From assembly GCA_002811645.1 (NCBI GenBank), contig PDIP01000003.1:156358-220357 (forward strand): a stretch of DNA of 64,000 nucleotides, written 5' to 3'. Both the position numbers and the translations under genes were made by a program. This stretch comes from Corallochytrium limacisporum (taxonomy: Eukaryota; Opisthokonta). Of the stretch, positions 10,745 through 19,694 are shown piece by piece; within the stretch, counting starts at the first letter, position 1, and every line of letters starts with the position of its first letter. The notes under the pieces are model-generated. The model did no database searches, was not told where the DNA came from, and saw only the letters and a list, made by a program, of their open reading frames with translations.

Positions 10745-12154
10745 ATGAGACCATTGTCGGTTGCGCTGGCCAGTGACTTTTTCCAGCCCGAAACTGGCGG
10801 TGTTGAGTCCCACATCTACCAGCTTGCCTACTGTCTCAGCCAACTGGGGCATCGGATAACGATCATTACGAGATGTCACCCTCGGAAACAACGCACTGGA
10901 GTTCGGCATGTTACCGGTGGTATCAAAGTTCATCATCTGCCCTTGTTGGAAATGACAGGAGGCAACACACTCCCAACCATGTTCGCTTCAGCACCGCTCA
11001 TCATCAACATCTTGCAGCATGAGCAAATCGAACTGGTACACGCCCATAGCGCGTACTCAACACTGGCACATGAAGTAATGTTGTGCGCTGCTAGCACGGG
11101 AATACCGATCGTTTACACAGACCACTCGCTCACAGGTTTCGATGATGTTGCTTCCTCCCTGGTGAATGCAGTCCTAAGGTTCAGTTTGTGCAGCATCCGT
11201 GTGGCCATCTGTGTGAGCGGAGTGGGCGCCGCAAACATGGCACTCAGGGGAGGGGCTGGATCCCAATCCTTGATTCAGATAAACAATGACGTTGACAGTC
11301 CAAGTGTCGATTTTGTACTGGAACGGTACGCCAACAGTGAAGGAGACAGTCTGATCCGTAGGGTGACTCCAGGATCGGAAGCAACCAACAAAAACACACT
11401 AGTGACAGTAATCCCGAACGCAGTCGACTCCGGATCGTTCTATCCACCGTCACCCAGGGAACTGGCCGCAAACCGACAAAAGAATCGAATCGTCGTGGTG
11501 GTCATGAACCGTCTTGTGTACCGCAAGGGAATCGATCTCCTGCTCCGTGTTGTGCCGCGTGTCTGTAGTGAGTTTCCTACGGTTGATTTCATCATCGGCG
11601 GTGGCGGCCCGCGGCAGCAGGATCTCGAGGAAGTGCTCGATCGGTACGACCTGCGGTCACGCGTGCAGTACCTTGGAGCAGTGCCCCATAGTCACGTCAG
11701 GGACGTCCTGGTCAAGGGTGACGTGTTTCTGAACACTAGTCTGACCGATGCATTCTGCATGGGCATTGTTGAGGCCGCTGCCTGCGGGGCTATGGTGGTG
11801 AGTACAGCAGTGGGTGGTATTCCAGAAGTCCTTGATGAGGACATGGTGATTCTAACCGAACCGAGTGTGTCAGCATTGGTTGATGGCCTCCAGGAAGCAT
11901 TCAAAAGGCGCCGAAGTGGGGGCATCAATGCTGTAGCGTTCCACGAACGCATCGCTAAGCGTTACAGCTGGGGCACAGTTGCGGAAGCCACCGATCGCAT
12001 GTACTCTGTGGCCATGGCAGCGGGCCCTTTTCATCTATCAGAACGGCTGGACCGGTATTGGCGTTGTGGTCCACTGATTGGCATCTTGTGGATTGTCATT
12101 GCGAGCATGCACGCGAGTCTAACTGCAATACTGCTGCGCTGGCGTAGCAAATGA
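10745..12154 (+). CDS. PIGA: GPI N-acetylglucosaminyltransferase catalytic subunit PIG-A
   Basis: A 469-residue GT4-family glycosyltransferase. It transfers GlcNAc from UDP-GlcNAc to phosphatidylinositol, the first step of GPI-anchor synthesis, on the cytosolic face of the ER. It begins with the family signature Ser-Asp-Phe-Phe-x-Pro-x-x-Gly-Gly-Val-Glu-x-His. It continues with the His-Ala-His-Ser-Ala-Tyr-Ser and Thr-Asp-His-Ser segments, Val-Ile-Pro-Asn-Ala-Val-Asp, and the nucleotide-sugar EX7E-type motif near Asp-Ala-Phe-Cys-Met-Gly-Ile-Val-Glu-Ala. A single C-terminal hydrophobic helix (about 440-462) matches the membrane anchor of known PIG-A. Between Ile-Cys-Val-Ser and Val-Ile-Pro-Asn lies an insertion of roughly 45-60 residues compared with animal and yeast enzymes. 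The gene converges on WDR74 with only 60 bp between stops. Confidence 0.95.
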   Translation: MRPLSVALASDFFQPETGGVESHIYQLAYCLSQLGHRITIITRCHPRKQRTGVRHVTGGIKVHHLPLLEMTGGNTLPTMFASAPLIINILQHEQIELVHAHSAYSTLAHEVMLCAASTGIPIVYTDHSLTGFDDVASSLVNAVLRFSLCSIRVAICVSGVGAANMALRGGAGSQSLIQINNDVDSPSVDFVLERYANSEGDSLIRRVTPGSEATNKNTLVTVIPNAVDSGSFYPPSPRELAANRQKNRIVVVVMNRLVYRKGIDLLLRVVPRVCSEFPTVDFIIGGGGPRQQDLEEVLDRYDLRSRVQYLGAVPHSHVRDVLVKGDVFLNTSLTDAFCMGIVEAAACGAMVVSTAVGGIPEVLDEDMVILTEPSVSALVDGLQEAFKRRRSGGINAVAFHERIAKRYSWGTVAEATDRMYSVAMAAGPFHLSERLDRYWRCGPLIGILWIVIASMHASLTAILLRWRSK

Positions 12155-12214
12155 ATAGTAGTACGTCCGCTTTTAAAGTTGTAGCTTCCTCTTTAATGTT
12201 TTACACCTCATGAT

Positions 12215-13717
12215 TCACGCCTTGACAGCCTTCTTCTTCTTGGCCTTAGTTGCTTGCGCATCAGGGGCCTTCCTGGCCCTCTTAGTCTTGGACTTGGCCG
12301 TGTTGCGCTTCAGAGAATCCCATATTTCCTCAAATTCTTCCTGTGCCGTCTCGTCGTCCACAGAGTTCCGGCGTTTACTACGTTTTCTGCGCTCGCTTGG
12401 CAGTTGGTTCGCTTCGTTATCGGCGCCGTCCCTCTTTGGCAGATCGTCGTACGGCTCCTCGGCAAAGTTTAGCAGGGCAGAAATTTGCTGTTTGACATAA
12501 AAACGGTGCAGTTGCTGACGTTTCTGCAGCGTAAAGATTCGCAACGTGCGCTCCAGGCCGGCTATACACATGAGCGCCTCCGACTGCTTAGCATCCTGGT
12601 GGCCCTCTCGGACTGCCATGCGCTGGGTAGCCGGCATGATTTCTAGACCGCGAACTGAGGCGGTAATACCCTTATAGGCCGCAACCACGACGCCCTTGGT
12701 CACATCGATTGTAAAACAATTACCCTTAGTACCACCACAAGTTACGTATCGAGGGGATGCGTGATAAAGGGCCATCTTCCTCAGCGGTGCCTTACCCGTG
12801 TCAATCTCGTTCACGGGCCTACGCTTGATCGTCGGATTGTAGACCCGGACATGGCCCATCTCTCCTGCAACCACCAAACGACCGTCTGGCAGTCGTACGG
12901 CATCCCGGGGCTTGACAGGGACCTGCAGTTGGAGTCGATCATGAGGTAAATTCTTTGCCGCAAACACAGGGTTGGGTTTCTTTATGGCAGCCTTTGTGGT
13001 GGCTTCATCGTTGCCATCTTCGTCGTCGACCTGCTCCACGGTCTGCATGACCTCATTATCGAGCCTCCACATCTTGAGATCATTGTTATCCCCGCCAGTG
13101 AGTACTACCGGCACCCTCAGAGCCAGTTTGGCCTCTAATTCTCTGGTGTGGCTCTGCAACTTCTCCTCAGGAACAGCGGCACAGACCCTCGCAAACGCAA
13201 TCGGTCCTGCATTGAAAGCCACCACCGGTGAGAGACAATCTCCTTCATTATCAATCAGTTCATCAATGTTTTCAAGTTTCAGCAAATTGATCGCACCGTT
13301 GGCACTTGCGATCATTAGAATTTTATCGTCACCATGATCGAAGAATTCCATTCCCACAATAGTCCCGAGGCCTTCCGCCACAGTTATCACTTCCTCGTGC
13401 TCAGACTCTCCACCGTCTTCCTCCTCCTCCTCCTCCTCCTCCTCAATTTCTCCATTCTCATTACTGTTCTTACCGGAAGACTTCGTCAGCGCCTCCATGG
13501 CACTTTCTACACGCTTCGCAATGTTAATCCGGAGCACAGATCCTCCCTTTGTGGCTGCAAAGCATTCTTTATCGATGTGTTGAGGGTGCCATACCAAGTG
13601 CTGTATTGACTCTTCCGGAATGGGAGTATTACTCTGTCCAAATACAACAAATTGGGCATTTTGTTCCACAGCCACAACCTTCAGCAGGCCTGTATCTGTG
13701 CCGAGCAACACTTTCAT
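12215..13717 (-). CDS. WDR74: WD-repeat ribosome biogenesis factor WDR74/Nsa1
   Basis: A 500-residue nucleolar protein of the 60S ribosome assembly pathway. It starts Met-Lys-Val-Leu-Leu-Gly-Thr-Asp-Thr-Gly, the usual N-terminus of this family. The first about 400 residues form a seven-bladed propeller. Recognisable family segments include Leu-Thr-Gly-Gly-Asp-Asn-Asn-Asp-Leu-Lys-Met-Trp (about 220), Thr-Ala-Ser-Val-Arg-Gly-Leu-Glu, and the last-blade segment Ala-Gly-Leu-Glu-Arg-Thr-Leu-Arg-Ile-Phe. After the propeller comes a basic tail with several Lys/Arg clusters that would direct it to the nucleolus. An acidic Glu run of about ten residues sits at about 92-101, encoded by the CTC repeat at 13418-13444. 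In yeast, Nsa1 works with the AAA-ATPase Rix7 (human NVL). Confidence 0.9.
   Translation of the reverse strand: MKVLLGTDTGLLKVVAVEQNAQFVVFGQSNTPIPEESIQHLVWHPQHIDKECFAATKGGSVLRINIAKRVESAMEALTKSSGKNSNENGEIEEEEEEEEEDGGESEHEEVITVAEGLGTIVGMEFFDHGDDKILMIASANGAINLLKLENIDELIDNEGDCLSPVVAFNAGPIAFARVCAAVPEEKLQSHTRELEAKLALRVPVVLTGGDNNDLKMWRLDNEVMQTVEQVDDEDGNDEATTKAAIKKPNPVFAAKNLPHDRLQLQVPVKPRDAVRLPDGRLVVAGEMGHVRVYNPTIKRRPVNEIDTGKAPLRKMALYHASPRYVTCGGTKGNCFTIDVTKGVVVAAYKGITASVRGLEIMPATQRMAVREGHQDAKQSEALMCIAGLERTLRIFTLQKRQQLHRFYVKQQISALLNFAEEPYDDLPKRDGADNEANQLPSERRKRSKRRNSVDDETAQEEFEEIWDSLKRNTAKSKTKRARKAPDAQATKAKKKKAVKA
13418..13444. repeat. Trinucleotide repeat coding poly-Glu in WDR74
   Basis: Tandem CTC/TCC triplets on the plus strand. 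On the minus coding strand they read GAG/GAA and give a glutamate run inside a loop of the propeller. Confidence 0.9.
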
Positions 13718-14129
13718 GATTTCTACTAAATAAGAGACCTATTGCATAGCCCCTTAAGTGTTAATTTCTTTACATTATTCTACGCTATTTTTTGCACATT
13801 GAATTGTGTGGCTTTTTCGCATCAGATCAGCTATACGTGCACGGTCATATGGACCACAAAAATACCCTTTCACTGCTCAACATTGGATCTTCATGCGGTA
13901 CACTCACAGCGAGTCTCAAACTTGCGGCTCTGCAAAAACCCGCGCGAGACCCGCGTGGATTGCTGGTGAGGGAAGAAGGGAGGGGAGGGGAGAGGGTGGG
14001 AGCCCTTCCTGCCAGGTCCCCCCTCCCCCTCTCGCCTGAGGACCGTCTGTGAGGACGTAGGTGTTCCAGGTGCGGTTCAGTCTGGGAAATGGTCACATTC
14101 GCTCCAAGAGGTCCGCTCGGGAACACTCC
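13718..14129. other. Short spacer between WDR74 and TBCC
   Basis: About 410 bp between two minus-strand genes. It should hold the WDR74 promoter and the 3' end of TBCC. A purine-rich stretch (GGGAGGGGAGGGGAGAGGG) lies around 13978-13998. No reading frame is supported. Confidence 0.55.
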
Positions 14130-15260
14130 TCAGATCTCGTCCGGATCGTCCTCCCCCAAAGCACCGGTAGTGGGACTGCTGAGCATCTCAGTTTTAGCGG
14201 TGGCAGCATCATCGCGATCCAGCCGCTGGTCCTCGGGTATGGTTTGCCAGTGAGGTGAAGGTTCGCCCGGACGCAGCCACTTGAAGTCTTCGACTTTGTG
14301 CCACCGATTTCTGGCAGCAGAGAAGCTGTAGGCAGCGAAATCAGCCTTCTCATCGGCGTACAGACTGCGAGTATCGGCGTGGAGGACAAAGGGCCCGAAA
14401 CGTACCCTGTCGCAGTCCTCGATGATTGCTGAACTGTGCACGTAGAGATAGAAATCTGTGTCGTAGGTGTCATGAATACGTAGCTGTTGGCACATAATGT
14501 ACAGTTTTGACCCTTCACACTTGTACATCAGGCATGATCCTTTAATTGGCCCGCACAGCAACACGCAATCTGTGATGTTGCTCAGATGAAGTGCTCCGCA
14601 TCTGCGCCGGATATCAATGAGACAGTTCGTCAGATTCGCAAGCGCCAGATCACCGCCCGGGAACTTTTCACTGTCAATAATGATATGCTCACCTTTGCGA
14701 TCCGCCACATCTGGCTCCGGCGCAATATCCACTAGGTCAAGTTTTGGTCTCCCTTCCTTCTCGTCCTCCTCTTTCTTTGATGCGTCGCTTGCCGGTGGTG
14801 GTGTCGGGGCCTTGGCGGGTGCCGCATTCGTCCGCTTCGATGAAAATGCAAACTTCTTACGCGGCTGCACCTTGGACCGGGTTTCTAGTGCCTTATGCTT
14901 TAGTCCATTCAGTTTCTCCTGGTGCCTAGCAAGATCATAGGACGGCAGGAAGTGTGCAGCTTCTGTAATTTCTTTTTGCTGAGTCTCTAGCGCAGCAAGG
15001 ACCTCCTCCACCTTCCCCAACGATACCTTCTTGTCAGCCAGATCAAGATTCAACAATATGCTCTCAAGGTTTGTCATCTTCTTTATGTGTGCATCATGGA
15101 ACTCCTGTGCCGACTCGGCGACAGTGGGCACTTCTGTATCCACCATAGTAGCAAACCTCCCGAATAACAGCCCACCTGCCCAGGTTAGGCGGATATGTCT
15201 GTCGGAAACAAGAACTTCTACTAGACGACGTAACGTCGGCCATGTCAATAAAGTGCTCAT
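14130..15260 (-). CDS. TBCC: Tubulin-folding cofactor C
   Basis: A 376-residue (or 338-residue) tubulin chaperone. Cofactor C completes alpha/beta-tubulin dimer assembly with cofactors D and E by stimulating GTP hydrolysis on beta-tubulin. Residues about 50-150 are an N-terminal helical bundle ending in the conserved Phe-Leu-Pro-Ser-Tyr-Asp-Leu and Lys-Lys-Phe-Ala-Phe-Ser segments. A Pro/Ala/Lys linker follows. The C-terminal beta-helix C-CAP/TBCC domain (about 215-340) includes Leu-Cys-Gly-Pro-Ile-Lys-Gly-Ser. It also has the Gln-Gln-Leu-Arg-Ile-His segment, where the Arg corresponds to the GAP arginine finger (QLRxH) of the family. Two in-frame ATGs are possible. The first at 15260 adds 38 residues unlike any homologue; the second at 15146 fits the usual family N-terminus better. 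It is divergent from DUS3L across about 300-410 bp. Confidence 0.9.
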   Translation of the reverse strand: MSTLLTWPTLRRLVEVLVSDRHIRLTWAGGLLFGRFATMVDTEVPTVAESAQEFHDAHIKKMTNLESILLNLDLADKKVSLGKVEEVLAALETQQKEITEAAHFLPSYDLARHQEKLNGLKHKALETRSKVQPRKKFAFSSKRTNAAPAKAPTPPPASDASKKEEDEKEGRPKLDLVDIAPEPDVADRKGEHIIIDSEKFPGGDLALANLTNCLIDIRRRCGALHLSNITDCVLLCGPIKGSCLMYKCEGSKLYIMCQQLRIHDTYDTDFYLYVHSSAIIEDCDRVRFGPFVLHADTRSLYADEKADFAAYSFSAARNRWHKVEDFKWLRPGEPSPHWQTIPEDQRLDRDDAATAKTEMLSSPTTGALGEDDPDEI

Positions 15261-15556
15261 CGATCGGAGGTCTGCACAGCGGAAGTACCCGTCCGTTGAC
15301 GCCGATCTGACGCTTAGCTAGCTTTTTCCCCTCCCCCTGAAGTCTGCTGCGCCTGCCCGCGCAAAAACCGAGAGTGGCCGACGAGGCCGGGGAAGGAGCC
15401 CCCCTCCGTGTCCCAACCACGCGAGCGTGCAGCTGCAAAGCTGCCCCCTGGGGCGGGTCTCAAAGCCACATCAGGTACTTCGAAGCCTCTGCCCCCAATT
15501 TCAACGATTGCTTGTGTCGACGAAGTGGAAGGGAACTTTGCTGACCATTCACAACC

Positions 15557-17458
15557 ATGGCAGCAGAAGACACACACAATTCCCCGAATGATGGTGAATC
15601 GTCCATCCGGGCGCAGGAAGACTGGGCTCCCGTAAAACCAGAATTCCAAAAGAAGCGGTGGGAAGATGCCCCACGGGGTTATGAACGAACAGAGCAGATT
15701 CTGCAAGGTGAGGAGGCATCGGTTTTGCCTGTCAACGGCAAAGAGACCAAACACGGGCCGGCAACAACAGATGGTCAGCCACCGCCCAAGAAACAGCGCC
15801 GGTACACAGAGATTCGTCGGGATCAGATGCTCTGTCCTTCAGTAGTGGGCCAGCGTGACTGCAGTCGAGGTGACCGGTGTCAATTCCAGCACAAACTTGA
15901 AGAATATCTGGAAACTAAGCAGGATGATTTAGAAGGCGAGTGTCCAAATCTTCCTAAAGATGTCCCGGATGCAAAGGCATGTCGGTTCGGCCCAGTCTGC
16001 CGTTTTGCGAAAAGTCATCCCGGAGGAAAGGCAGCACTGCCACCCCCTGAAGACCACAGCAACAAAGAAACCTACCCACTGCGTCAGAAGTATGAGGCAA
16101 AGGTACGAAACACGATAAATATGGAAACACGCAAGGCATTAGGACGACGGAAGTATGAATTCAAGGTAGCAGAGGATAAGGCCTTTAACCAGCAGCTCAT
16201 CGAGCAGGCACGAGCACGCAAAGCTGCCTACGCCGCGACCGTCACAGAGGGTCCTGAAGCGAAATCCGTTGTCAATACTTTTGAGCCACGGGCACGTCCC
16301 AAGCTGGATTTCCGGGACAAGACATACCTTGCGCCACTGACCACGGTGGGAAATCTACCGTTCCGGGTGATTTGCAAGCGTCGTTTTAAATGCGACATCA
16401 CGTGCTCAGAGATGGCGCTAGGCACTTCTCTACTGGGTGGTGGAGGCTCTGACCTCGCTCTTCTTAAACGTCATCGTTGTGAAGACATGTTTGGTGTACA
16501 AGTATGCGGCAACAACCGCGAGGCCATGATGCGATGTGTCGAAATGCTCGGTCGCGAAATTGAGGCAGACTTTATTGATCTCAACCTTGGGTGCCCCATT
16601 GATCAGATTTACAAGCGTGGCCTAGGATCCGGGCTCATGGCCAAGCCAAGCAAGTGCATCAGTGTTGTGGAGGGCATGTGTGAGACTCTGCATCGTGTTC
16701 GCCCTGATATGGCCGTAACTGTGAAAATGCGCACCGGTGTGTCATCGAGCAAGCCTATGGCAGCGCAACTTGTCACTGACCTGGCAAGGCAAACGACGGT
16801 AGCGCTCTTTACCCTTCACGGACGCAGCCGTGAGCAACGATACCTACGTTCCGCCGACTGGAACTACATCAGCACTGTGGCCAAGGCGGCCCACACCGCC
16901 GTGCCCGAGAATCCGGTACCTCTGTTCGGCAATGGTGATCTTATTTCCTGGGAAGAGTATAATGAGCACATGAGTAAGACGGGCATAGATGGATGCATGC
17001 TTGCCCGCGGTGCCTTGATCAAACCTTGGGTGTTCACTGAGATCAAAGAGAGGCGCACATGGGATATTAGCAGCTCCGAACGAATGGACATGCTACGTGA
17101 CTTTGTTAACGAAGGATTGATGCACTGGGGCTCAGACAAGAAGGGCGTGGAACTTACCCGGCGATTCCTCTTGGAATGGCTCAGCTTTCTGTGCCGTTAC
17201 GTTCCCGTTGGCGTCATGGAACGCGTGCCCATGCTCATTCAGGAGCGCCCTCCCCCATTTTTTGGCCGCGACGACTTGGAGACATTGATGGCATCACCCA
17301 GTGTTAAGGACTGGATCCGTATCTCTGAAATGCTCCTAGGTCCAGTGCCGAAGGAGTTCAAGTTTGTGCCCAAGCACAAGGCCAATGCGTACGAAAAGGA
17401 TGGCAGCCGCAGTGCCGTGAATGACGGTACCGATGCGGGCAAGTTCGAATGGGGTTAA
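15557..17458 (+). CDS. DUS3L: tRNA-dihydrouridine(47) synthase, DUS3L/Dus3
   Basis: A 633-residue FMN enzyme that reduces uridine 47 in the variable loop of tRNAs (and some mRNA sites). Two CCCH zinc fingers lie at about 93-115 (Cys-Pro-Ser-x5-Cys-x5-Cys-x3-His type) and 138-155. They are a hallmark of the Dus3 group and bind RNA. The TIM-barrel catalytic domain starts near residue 250 (Leu-Ala-Pro-Leu-Thr-Thr-Val-Gly-Asn-Leu-Pro-Phe-Arg). It contains Asp-Leu-Asn-Leu-Gly-Cys-Pro with the catalytic cysteine at about 346, Lys-Met-Arg-Thr-Gly, Leu-His-Gly-Arg-Ser-Arg-Glu-Gln-Arg-Tyr and Asn-Gly-Asp-Leu for FMN phosphate binding. A helical C-terminal domain follows. Length is near human DUS3L (650). 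The start is the first ATG of the frame. It converges on MRPL19 with 91 bp between stops. Confidence 0.95.
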   Translation: MAAEDTHNSPNDGESSIRAQEDWAPVKPEFQKKRWEDAPRGYERTEQILQGEEASVLPVNGKETKHGPATTDGQPPPKKQRRYTEIRRDQMLCPSVVGQRDCSRGDRCQFQHKLEEYLETKQDDLEGECPNLPKDVPDAKACRFGPVCRFAKSHPGGKAALPPPEDHSNKETYPLRQKYEAKVRNTINMETRKALGRRKYEFKVAEDKAFNQQLIEQARARKAAYAATVTEGPEAKSVVNTFEPRARPKLDFRDKTYLAPLTTVGNLPFRVICKRRFKCDITCSEMALGTSLLGGGGSDLALLKRHRCEDMFGVQVCGNNREAMMRCVEMLGREIEADFIDLNLGCPIDQIYKRGLGSGLMAKPSKCISVVEGMCETLHRVRPDMAVTVKMRTGVSSSKPMAAQLVTDLARQTTVALFTLHGRSREQRYLRSADWNYISTVAKAAHTAVPENPVPLFGNGDLISWEEYNEHMSKTGIDGCMLARGALIKPWVFTEIKERRTWDISSSERMDMLRDFVNEGLMHWGSDKKGVELTRRFLLEWLSFLCRYVPVGVMERVPMLIQERPPPFFGRDDLETLMASPSVKDWIRISEMLLGPVPKEFKFVPKHKANAYEKDGSRSAVNDGTDAGKFEWG

Positions 17459-17549
17459 GTACAAAAACAGCAACAACAAAAATAGCCTAGTGGAATTCGT
17501 AAAAAGAATATGAGATATATGTTACATTTGTAGGTTGCTTCAGTAAAAT

Positions 17550-18617
17550 TCACCCTTTTGCTGTCTCCACACCGAGCTTCTTGAGTTCGCGACGGAGCCT
17601 GCGGGCACGGCTGGCTAGGCGGCCACGCTCGGCCTGTTCCAAACGGATCTTGCGAGCCTTGCGCTTCTCAACCTTCAAAGCGCGGCCCCACAGACGGCTC
17701 GGATCCGTGAGCTTGTCAATGACCCTGTCGATGTCAATCTGGTCCGAGCTGACGAGCTCAGCATCTGGGCTGGGCCACTGGCTATGGCGGTTGTCACGAA
17801 CAAAGCGGCGCCACATAAACTCACGATGATACTTTTCCCGCATTTCCGGTGTTCCCTGCAGCTGAGCCTTAATCTCATCAATTTCCGGCATATAATCGTC
17901 TATAACCACACCACTGGATTGACGGTCCTCGAAGCCGCCCTGGGGAAAGGTCACAAAATCTTTGCCCATATCGCGCACCTCAAGCCACTGCTCCCCTGCA
18001 TCGTTAGGACGGTATCCCAGGATCTTGATCTCTTCAATCAATGGTGAGTACTTGAAGAATGAATACTCCATGCAAGTCTGTTCCTCAGCAAGGCGGATAG
18101 TAAATCTTGAATTGAGATCTGCCACCCGGTTGTCAATACAGAGACCAATCTTGATTGTAAACTTACTATCCGAGAAAGATTCCTTGTACTTGATGCCTAG
18201 GATGTGACCTACACGGAACCAAGGCATCTTGATGTATTCCTCCCGTTCAAACATCCGCTTCAGGCGGAGCATAGCTACGGTGTCAATCCCCAGCTGCTCA
18301 GGAGGCACCACGTCAAGCTCTGCCAGAATCCTCGCCTTGTGTTCAGCCATGTTTTGGAACCACCACTCAGGGGGCTGTCCGGTCTCAGACCATTCAGGAT
18401 CTTCCATGGGCCAGTCGAGAGCGGTCCACTTCAAATGTGCAGGAGTCAAATCCTTCTGCAATTCCTTCTCCCGGGGCTTTGGAATCTTCCAGAGACGGTA
18501 TTCTTGGCCGTAGACTGGGCGTCTGTATGTGACAGCTGAAGTCTGAAAAGAGCGCATAGGAGTCATACGGATGCCTCCCACACTCACCGACCGACTTGCT
18601 CGTAATACTCTGAGCAT
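17550..18617 (-). CDS. MRPL19: Mitochondrial large-subunit ribosomal protein bL19m
   Basis: A 355-residue protein of the mitochondrial 54S/39S ribosomal subunit. The first about 25 residues are rich in Arg/Ser/Thr with no acidic residue, as expected for a mitochondrial targeting peptide. The L19 beta-barrel lies at about 130-215: Pro-Trp-Phe-Arg-Val-Gly-His-Ile-Leu, Phe-Thr-Ile-Lys-Ile-Gly-Leu-Cys-Ile, then a hydrophobic strand and Ile-Lys-Ile-Leu-Gly. The downstream basic extension (about 310-350, Lys/Arg every second or third residue) would lie on rRNA. Bacterial L19 is only about 115 residues, so most of the extra length is mitochondrial-specific, as in animal MRPL19 (292). Divergent from ADAT2. 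Confidence 0.85.
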   Translation of the reverse strand: MLRVLRASRSVSVGGIRMTPMRSFQTSAVTYRRPVYGQEYRLWKIPKPREKELQKDLTPAHLKWTALDWPMEDPEWSETGQPPEWWFQNMAEHKARILAELDVVPPEQLGIDTVAMLRLKRMFEREEYIKMPWFRVGHILGIKYKESFSDSKFTIKIGLCIDNRVADLNSRFTIRLAEEQTCMEYSFFKYSPLIEEIKILGYRPNDAGEQWLEVRDMGKDFVTFPQGGFEDRQSSGVVIDDYMPEIDEIKAQLQGTPEMREKYHREFMWRRFVRDNRHSQWPSPDAELVSSDQIDIDRVIDKLTDPSRLWGRALKVEKRKARKIRLEQAERGRLASRARRLRRELKKLGVETAKG

Positions 18618-19154
18618 TCTTACTTTTGTGTACTGCTATGTTTCGAAGCCACGGTTTGTCGAGTTGCCAAACAGAGCTAGTCCATGTCTATTTTGCTATC
18701 TGTTTCTGATGTGCTGATCACCCCAGCTTACAAGTTGAAGATGTGAATGTCATCAATCCGTGAGAATCTGTTTTGCACTAAAGTACCTACAAGTGCTCTA
18801 ACCAGTCAGCTTTCCCAATGTCGCCACTCCAACATTGCACGAGTGCAGTCTTAGGGCTGTCACCACCTCTGGTAACGTTCCGGGCCACACGTGCCCCCAC
18901 CGCTTTCTGTGTAGTGGGGTGCCCAGCGCTGGCCTCCCCCAGCCCTCCTTCCTAATTTTCGTTTAGCACCCCTCCCCCTCATCCACGGCCACACTGAATA
19001 CGATGCAATTATCAGTCACCTCGGGCTTTTGCACGTCAGGGTACTAGTTGTGTAGTGCTGTCATCGTGAGTGGTGTCGTTTGGGTGCAGATCTTGGTCGT
19101 ACTTCGGCCAAAAAAAGCAAGACAGAGTACTGTTCTTGAAACAATGTCATAGCC
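18618..19154. other. Divergent promoter region, MRPL19 and ADAT2
   Basis: About 540 bp between two 5' ends. Pyrimidine-rich stretches lie around 18890-18980. Nothing coding is visible, and no TATA element stands out near either start. Confidence 0.55.
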
Positions 19155-19694
19155 ATGATGGCCAACCCCGACGCTGGCACGTCGGCATCGGCAGCATTCT
19201 CACAACAAGAAAGTGTGTACATGAATAAAGCCTTTGAATATGCAGAGCAGGCGCTTCTAGAGAAGGAAGTCCCAATTGCGTGCGTGATCGTTGACAAAAA
19301 TGGTGAGATCATAGCATGGGGTGCAAACAAAACGAATGAAAAGCGGGATGCCACCCGTCACGCGGAAATGGAGGCCATCAATATGTTGCCGGACGACATG
19401 GATGCTGCCTCGCTCACCCTGTATGTAACAGTAGAGCCCTGCATCATGTGTGCGGCGGCACTGCGGCAGTATGGTATCTTTGACGTTGTATACGGCTGTG
19501 ATAACGCCCGTTTCGGTGGTTGTGGCACTGTTAAGGACATTGCTCGGCAGGAAGTGGAAGGCCTTGAAAAGCTCCGCATCCGCAAAGGCCTATACGCTGA
19601 CCGTGCCATCGAGATCCTCAAACGCTTCTACACGCAGGAAAATCTCAACGCGCCACCGGAGAAGCGGAAGATCAAACGATTGAAGACCGAATGA
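19155..19694 (+). CDS. ADAT2: tRNA-specific adenosine deaminase, catalytic subunit ADAT2/Tad2
   Basis: A 179-residue zinc deaminase that converts adenosine 34 of the anticodon to inosine in a heterodimer with ADAT3/Tad3. The active site is complete. His69-Ala-Glu71 supplies a zinc ligand and the catalytic glutamate, and Pro-Cys96-Ile-Met-Cys99 supplies the other two zinc ligands. The following Tyr-Gly-Cys-Asp-Asn-Ala-Arg-Phe-Gly-Gly-Cys-Gly segment is typical of the ADAT2 subfamily. The C-terminus is Lys/Arg-rich, as in other ADAT2 proteins, where it helps bind tRNA. Two ATGs are adjacent (19155 and 19158). Human ADAT2 has 191 residues. It lies upstream of myosin V on the same strand, about 960 bp away. 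Confidence 0.94.
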   Translation: MMANPDAGTSASAAFSQQESVYMNKAFEYAEQALLEKEVPIACVIVDKNGEIIAWGANKTNEKRDATRHAEMEAINMLPDDMDAASLTLYVTVEPCIMCAAALRQYGIFDVVYGCDNARFGGCGTVKDIARQEVEGLEKLRIRKGLYADRAIEILKRFYTQENLNAPPEKRKIKRLKTE

